Assembly (NCBI GenBank): GCA_001910725.1
Contig: MJGA01000003.1
Span: forward strand, 2,108,001 to 2,172,000
Reading direction: 5' to 3'
From: Phanerodontia chrysosporium
Lineage: Eukaryota > Basidiomycota > Agaricomycetes > Polyporales > Phanerochaetaceae
DNA length: 64,000 nt
Shown: positions 58,095 through 64,000 of the stretch, one piece after another
How the letters are laid out: each line of letters starts with the position of its first letter
Numbering within the stretch: the stretch's first letter is position 1
Program-made: the position numbers and the translations under genes
The notes under the pieces: model-generated
Databases searched by the model: none
Told to the model about the DNA's origin: nothing
What the model saw: only the letters and a program-made list of their open reading frames with translations

Positions 58095-61024
58095 ATGGCG
58101 TCCTCCATGGAATTCACCGACAAGACCCAAGAGACTCTCGCCGCCGCAACCCAGATTGCAAAGGACTATGCCAACTCGCAAGGTATGTAGCCCCTGTTCT
58201 CTCTGTCCGCTCAGCCCTGGAACTCACCACCCTGCTTGTGTAGTCCACCCAGCGCACATCGCCTTCGCGCTGTTGAACGAGGGGGCCGGAACGCAGGGCT
58301 CGCACTCGCTCTTCACCTCCGTCATCCAAAAGGCGGGAGGTGACCCTGTCGCCGTGCAGCGTGCCCTCCAGAAGATCATCGTCCGCCTTCCGGCCCAGCA
58401 GCCCGCCCAGAGGAGGTCAACCTCGGTCCAGCGGCCATGAAGGTCCTCCGCGAGGCCCAGTCAATACAGAAGACGATGCACGACTCGTACATCGCCCAGG
58501 ACCACCTCCTGCTCGCCACCATCAAGGACCCATCCATTGCTCAGGTCCTCAAGGAGGCCGGTCTCACGGAGGCCGCGCTCAAGACCCAGATCGACTCTGT
58601 CCGGGGCAACCGCCGCGTCGACAGCAAGAACGCAGAGCAGGGCTTTGACGCGCTCAACAAGTACGCCACGGACCTCACTGCACTGGCTGCCGAGGGCAAG
58701 ATCGACCCTGTCATCGGTCGTGACAATGAAATCCGTCGCGTCATTCGGATCCTTTGCCGAAGGTAAGCATTCTGCGTGCATATATATGCCGCGTTTTCCA
58801 GTGTTCTGACGCGTTTTGCTTCTAGGACCAAGAACAACCCTGTTCTCATCGGTGAACCCGGTGTCGGTAAGACCTCCATCGCGGAAGGTCTTGCCCAGCG
58901 TATCGTCAACCGCGATGTGCCGCTTCCCTCCTCGGACGCTTGTATTCGCTGGACATGGGCGCGCTCATGGCCGGTGCCAAGTACAAGGGTGAATACGAGG
59001 AGCGTATCAAGTCCGTCCTGAACGAGGTCGAGAAGGCAGCAGACGAAGGCACCGGCATCATCCTCTTCATCGACGAGCTGCACCTCATCATGGCAGGTAG
59101 CGGCTCGGAAGGTGGAGGTATGGACGCCGCCAACCTCTTCAAGCCGCTGCTTGCCCGTGGCAAGCTTCGCTGCATTGGTGCAACTACCCTCGCCGAGTAC
59201 CGCAAGTACATCGAGAAGGATGCCGCCCTCGAGCGTCGGTTCGCTCAAGTCCTTGTCAACGAGCCGAGCGTTCCCGAGACGATCTCCATCCTCCGTGGTA
59301 TCCGCGAGAAGTACGAAGTGCACCACGGTGTTCGTATCCTCGATGGTGCCTTGATTCAGGCTGCTACCCTCGCCCACCGTTACCTCACCTCAAGACGTCT
59401 CCCCGATTCTGCTATCGACTTGGTTGATGAAGCTTGCGCTAGGTAAGCATACCTTCTACCGTGAAGTATGAGATTGCGTTTCTAACTTTCTTCCCACAGC
59501 GTTCGCGTAACTCGTGAGACCGCTCCAGAAGCCATCGACAAGCTCCAGCGTCGCAAGCTCGAACTCGAGGTCGAAATCCATGCTCTCGAACGGGAGAAGG
59601 ATGAAGCCTCGAAGGAGCGTCTCAAGATCGCACGCAAGGCCATCGCCGAAGTCGACGAGCAACTCCAGCCACTCCTCGCTCAGTACGAAGCCGAGAAGGC
59701 CCGCGGCGAGGAGATCAACAACGTCCGCCGGAAGATCGACGAACTCAAGGCCAAGGCCGACGAGGCTGAGCGCCGGTACGATCTCGCGACCGCGTCCGAC
59801 CTCAGGTACTACGCGCTCCCCGACTTGCAGGCCCGCTTGGCACAGCTCGAGGCCAAGAGGGCTGAGGAGCAGGCCGAGGGCGGTAGCGACACCGTCACAC
59901 CAGACCAGATCGCCGAGATCGTCGCCCGCTGGACCGGCATCCCAGTCACTCGGCTGATGTCGACGGAGAAGGAGAAGTTGTTGCGGATGGAGAAGATCCT
60001 CACGGAGAGCGTCGTCGGCCAGCCCGAAGCCGTCAAGGCCGTCGCCAACGCTATCCGTCTCAGTCGGTCGGGTCTGCGCAACGCGGCTCGTCCTATCGCA
60101 AGCTTCTTGTTCGCTGGTCCATCCGGTACTGGTAAGACCTTGATGACCAAGACGGTAAGTGCAGGCCTTGTATCCTCTGACTACGACTGTGATGCTGACT
60201 TGCTTCTTTGACAGCTCGCGACCGTGTTGTTCGACTCGCCAGATGCCATGATTCGTATCGACGGTTCCGAATACTCGGAGAAGCACTCGATCTCTCGTCT
60301 CATCGGTGCGCCCCCGGGCTATGTCGGCCACGACCAGGGTGGCCAGCTCACCGAGTACATCCGCCGCAAGCCGTACTCGGTCGTGTTGATCGATGAGATC
60401 GAGAAGGCGTCCCGCGAATTCGTGCAGCTCTTCCTGCAGGTGCTCGACGACGGCCGGCTGACGGACGGCCAGGGCCGGACGGTCGACTTCCGGAACACGA
60501 TCATCGTCATGACGAGCAACCTCGGCGCGTCCTTCCTGAACGACATGGGCGATGGGCCCGTGAAGCCGCAGACGAAGGAGCTCGTCATGGGCGCGATCCA
60601 GGCGCACTTCCCGCCCGAGTTCGTGAACCGGATCGACGAGATCGTCATCTTCCGCGCGCTCTCGCGGCGGAACGTGCTCAAGATCGTCGACCTGCGGCTC
60701 GCGGAGGTGCAGGAGCGCCTCGAGGACCGCAAGATGCGGATCGTGCTCGACGACGACGCGAAGAACTACCTCGTCTCGATCGGCTACTCGCCGCAGTACG
60801 GCGCGCGCCCGCTCAACCGTGCGATCCAGACGGAGCTGCTGAACCCACTCTCCGTCATGATCCTCTCCGAGCAGGTGCTCCCCGGCGAGACCATCCAGGT
60901 GCGCTTCGACGGCCCGCACAACCGCCTCGCGATCATCCCGAACCACGAGGGCAACCAGGCGGAGGGCATGGATGTCGACTGGAACGACGTCGACAACGAC
61001 ATTGAGATTGAGGAGATGGACTAA
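58095..61024 (+). CDS. HSP104: HSP104/ClpB disaggregase, two missing bases
   Basis: Hexameric AAA+ chaperone that pulls proteins from aggregates with HSP70. Clp_N repeat region: [58 protein letters not shown]1: [20 protein letters not shown], Walker [29 protein letters not shown], sensor [20 protein letters not shown]. The middle coiled coil starts [23 protein letters not shown]2: [20 protein letters not shown], Walker [65 protein letters not shown], ending acidic [10 protein letters not shown]. Five exons. The frame breaks twice: a C missing at 58406-58408 ([13 protein letters not shown]) and a base missing at 58920-58921 ([17 protein letters not shown]). Both lie in well-conserved sequence of an otherwise perfect gene. 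Confidence 0.94.
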
Positions 61025-61356
61025 AGGATGTGCGTTGCGGACGATCACTCAATACGGAACCTAATGTAGATTACTGCATGTAAAATTACTGTATCATAGG
61101 CACTATTCAATTGTAACTCTAGGAGCACATAGACCTCGAAGAATACACGACTCGAGTGATCCGCCGATCTGAGCCAAACGTGCAAAGCCTGAGACGCTTC
61201 TCCGAGTTCTCATGTCGGGCCCTCATTAACTCTATGATCATCACGTATATAAGGTATTCAATGTGTTATATGCGTACAGTGTCCATAAAGATGCAAGAAA
61301 CGATGTGATAACTTACATGTGTATAACGAGTCCGCGGGTATCTAGACGAAGCCGGC
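61025..61356. other. Intergenic between convergent HSP104 and NIPA
   Basis: 332 nt, AT-richer than average; 3' UTRs. Nothing recognised. Confidence 0.45.
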
Positions 61357-64000
61357 TCATCGTCGCTGCCTGAAGGCCAGCGCGCCCGAGATCCACTTCC
61401 ACCTTCCTCTCACACCACGTTGCCCCTCGTCCTGCTGCCCCGGAGCCTCACTCTCCGGCTCTTCCGGGCGCTGCGCCTCGACATCACGAGCGTGCGCGCC
61501 GTGCTCAGCATGCACCTCCTCGACTGGAGAACTCACGGCGACGCGCTCGCGACTGCCATCGCTGACGATGCGGCGCGCGGGGCGCGCATGCGCGCCCGCA
61601 AAGACGTCCGGCGCGCCCTCGACGCTCGTGAGGCTCGTCACGCGGCGCCGCCTGGGCGTGCGCTCGCGCGGGACGAGCGAGAAGCCGGGGCTGAGCGGCG
61701 AGAGCCCGATCGCGAAGCCGCTGGGCGCGCCCGGCCCGAGCGTCGGGTGGTGTGCGAGCGCAGGGCGGTGGTGGCGCGTGCGCGACGGCGAGAGCTGCGG
61801 TGGGTGTGTGTGCGTCGGGTGCGTCGGCGAGAGTGTCGGCGCGGCGCCGTACTGCGAGGAGAGGAGCGCGGAGTCCGTTTGCCGCCGCGAGTGGGGTTTC
61901 ACGTGTGGGGGAAGGCTCTTCGTCGAGAGGTGCAGCGTGCTCGAGACGGGGGACTCGCTGATCGCCCGGTGCTCGTCTTCGTGGTCGCTGCTCAGGTCTA
62001 CTAGCAGAGGGGGTGTCGCAGGGCGTTCGCGGGAGGTGGACACTCTGCCCATGCCAATCTCTTCATCCGGACGGAGGCTACCCGCCATAGGGAGCGGTTC
62101 GTCTTCGTATCTGACAAAATCTTCGTCCTCCTCGCTCTCAGACTCGTCCCAGTGCTCCAAGTCGATCCGGTGCGAGCCTCCAGGAGGGAATGAGACAATC
62201 CACACACCCGCCAGGAGAATCACCATGCCCAGCATGACGAGAAGCAGATGAGTGGTCGAGAGCATTGAGAACTGGTCAAAGTAGATCAGACCATTGACGA
62301 TGGATGACAGGTTGTAGAAGCAGAATGCGACTATGAACAAACAGGTTAGCTGACATACTTGAGACGTAAAATATTGCCGTTTGCATCCATCATGTCACAA
62401 GCGCTTTGGCGAGCCTCGTCACAAGTTTTGTCGCGCGGCTAACCCTAGACTCGTTCCACGACGACCGCGACAATGTACCCCTCATATCTCGACAACTACG
62501 CATCCCTCCTTCTCGTTCTCTTTTGTAGATGATTCTGCTCCTCAGTCGGAACCCTTTCGTGCAACAATCACCCTAATTCACCGTGGCGGCGTTGGGGGCA
62601 CGGCGCGAGGGCTTCGGGAACGCGCCCCGCAGCGACGGCACCCGAAAGGTTCGTGGGGGCGACCCGCCATGCGGAGGGGAGATGCTTGGGAGTGGGAGTA
62701 GATGGTTAGCAACGGGAAATCCTGTGAGTTCTCACCCGTATACCTCACAACTCAACTACGTTTGGCGGACAGGACCCGGAGGCCACCCCAACACTCCAGT
62801 ACTTGACTCCTCGCTATGCACAATCATCATGCCATTCTCTGTTGTGAAGTACAATACAGAAAATACAATACAAATGCATTCCACACCCTACTCCTCGCCT
62901 CTTGCTGATTCCATGCTTGCCATGTCCGTCTGGGTTGCTACCACCCCTGCACCTCCAAAACACATCAGTGTCCCTTTACTGGGAAGCAACACGCACATGA
63001 TAAGCTCGCACCAGCAGTGGTTGCGGTAAAGATTCATTAGAGGGGATCCACACCAACCTCCGGTTATGAACTCAGCAAACTGCCGTCTAGGCAACAAACG
63101 GTGCGAGGCTGCGCTGGCGGGGTATCTGCGTACTCGTCAATGACGACTTGTAGTTCTCATGTAACATTGTAATCTTTTCATAATCTTCTGAGGGTCACGG
63201 CAGGAGGAGTACTTGCAAAATGAGGCGACTATGGTGCTCACCTGGAACCTTAATCTGCACTGCCGTCCGTGCAGGGGAGCGTAATCTTCGTCCATGTGCA
63301 TTACTGCGAGACTGCTCTTGACTTAAAACGATACGGACATGTATCCAGAGCTGTCGGACTGGACAATCACGCTGTCCTACCTCCTGGTGCTAGGGCGCCG
63401 TAGACAAGTCTCTCAGAGCTGTCAGCACAATGAAACTGTAGAGTCCACACGCACCCATATATCACCCACTCCACTTATCTCTCCCTCTCGTGTGATAGCG
63501 GCACTCCCCATGAACCTTTCGGGTGCCGTCGCTGCGGGGCGCGTTCCCGAAGCCCTCGCGCCGTGCCCCAACGCCGCCACGGTGAATTAGGGTGATTGTT
63601 GCACGAAAGGGTTCCGACTGAGGAGCAGAATCATCTACAAAAGAGAACGAGAAGGAGGGATGCGTAGTTGTCGAGATATGAGGGGTACATTGTCGCGGTC
63701 GTCGTGGAACGAGTCTAGGGTTAGCCGCGCGACAAAACTTGTGACGAGGCTCGCCAAAGCGCTTGTGACATGATGGATGCAAACGGCAATAGCAGATACG
63801 CACGTGGGCAGACTAAGATTGGGTCCGCGAGCACCAAGCTCTTGTGCATGTACCAGAGTTGCAGTAGCGCACATACGCCTAGTCCAAGCACCAGAGCCCA
63901 GGTCTGCCACTGCAAGAACTGGTTCTTGCCCTCAATGGTGAGGACAAGTAACATGACCCCACTCTTGGCCAATAGCAAGCATATTCCCGAGATGATGCCG
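61357..64000 (-). CDS. NIPA-type magnesium transporter, 5' part outside window
   Basis: Multi-pass Mg2+ transporter family (NIPA, DUF803). The exon 63804-64000 reads LLLAKSGVMLLVLTIEGKN, QFLQWQTWALVLGLGVCALL, QLWYMHKSLVLADPILVCP. The next exon, starting at 62330, continues LAFCFYNLSSIVNGLIYFDQ, FSMLSTTHLLLVMLGMVILL, AGVWIVSF, and the join restores the family sequence PILVCPLAFCFYN. A ~260-residue hydrophilic tail follows, acidic then Ser/Pro/His-rich (THPTHTHPPQLSPSRTRHHR), ending WKWISGALAFRQRR at 61357. The intron between these exons (62331-63803) is 1473 nt, some 25 times the local norm, because it contains an inverted-repeat element. Donor GTGCGT and acceptor TTCATAG are normal. Confidence 0.88.
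62374..62658 (+). repeat. Left arm of the NIPA-intron inverted repeat
   Basis: Begins TTGCCGTTTGCATCCATCAT and ends near GAAAGGTTCGTGGGG. Matches the reverse complement of 63507-63789. Confidence 0.9.
63507..63789 (-). repeat. Right arm of the NIPA-intron inverted repeat
   Basis: Reverse-complement partner of 62374-62658; on the minus strand it begins TTGCCGTTTGC directly after the TA flank, 14 nt inside the intron donor. Confidence 0.9.

Larger units (their letters stand above)
62374..63789. mobile_element. 1.4-kb long-armed inverted-repeat (foldback-like) insertion in NIPA intron
   Basis: Left arm 62374-62658 and right arm 63507-63789 are reverse complements over about 285 bp, with one substitution and one base difference in a G run (GGGGG at 62594-62598 versus CCCC at 63566-63569). 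Weaker similarity continues a few tens of bases inward. TA flanks both outer ends (62372-62373 and 63790-63791), compatible with a TA target duplication. The ~850-bp centre has no transposase. The arms carry a ~100-codon open frame on each side only because the DNA is duplicated. Confidence 0.8.

Noticed and set aside
59456..61048. 530-codon open frame antisense to HSP104
   Set aside because: It is a codon-bias shadow of the GC-rich NBD2 coding strand: Leu/Val/Asp/Arg/His-rich, no domain, and it ends with HSP104.
61420..62251. Long plus-strand open frames opposite the NIPA tail
   Set aside because: Arg/Gly-rich shadows of the Ser/Pro/His-rich tail; the minus strand continues the NIPA membrane domain.
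62381..62701. Pair of conserved proteins at 62381 (+) and 63803 (-)
   Set aside because: Their similarity comes from the inverted-repeat DNA, not protein selection; they diverge in frame after the G-run difference.

Overview
The window is nuclear DNA of a filamentous basidiomycete, most likely an Agaricomycete (Polyporales-like, by inference). Almost every gene is broken by many introns of about 45-65 nt with GT...AG ends, GC content is high, and the products match Agaricomycete-type proteins: a short SGT1, REC8 kleisin, an Ime2/Crk1-type kinase, and a WW-like membrane protein family typical of mushrooms. No bacterial, viral, rRNA, tRNA or CRISPR feature was recognised. All gene models were built by hand from splice signals and conserved protein motifs.

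Layout. 0-10 kb: sparse; a small orphan gene, an RTA1-family membrane protein, a CS/SGS co-chaperone and a GST-fold protein. 11-19 kb: GT31 glycosyltransferase, a second RTA1 paralogue, DHFR, mitochondrial ribosomal protein bL36m and a drug/metabolite-type transporter. 19-29 kb: housekeeping block of PPZ-type phosphatase, RPS11 (uS17), DNA ligase I, MPC1 and an uncharacterised two-repeat protein. 29-33 kb: a Lys/Glu-rich orphan gene, then about 3 kb of gene-free DNA with two inverted-repeat elements. 33-46 kb: WW-like multi-pass protein, isopentenyl-diphosphate isomerase, REC8, GRAMD4-like GRAM protein, TPR/MYND protein and DCP2. 47-64 kb: secreted FAD oxidoreductase, PRPP synthetase, Ime2/Crk1-like kinase, complex I NDUFS6, HSP104 and the 3' part of a NIPA magnesium transporter.

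The genes do not form one pathway. Several pairs are divergent with short shared promoters (bL36m/transporter, RPS11/DNA ligase, NDUFS6/HSP104). The notable points are: (1) a 1.4 kb, near-perfect long-armed inverted-repeat element inside an intron of the NIPA gene; (2) very small exons in conserved genes, including an apparent 1-nt exon in PRPP synthetase and a 6-nt exon in NDUFS6; (3) two GC-AG introns; (4) seven sites in six conserved genes where one base appears missing, usually from a short homopolymer, which looks like sequence error rather than gene decay. I found no convincing new multi-gene system.
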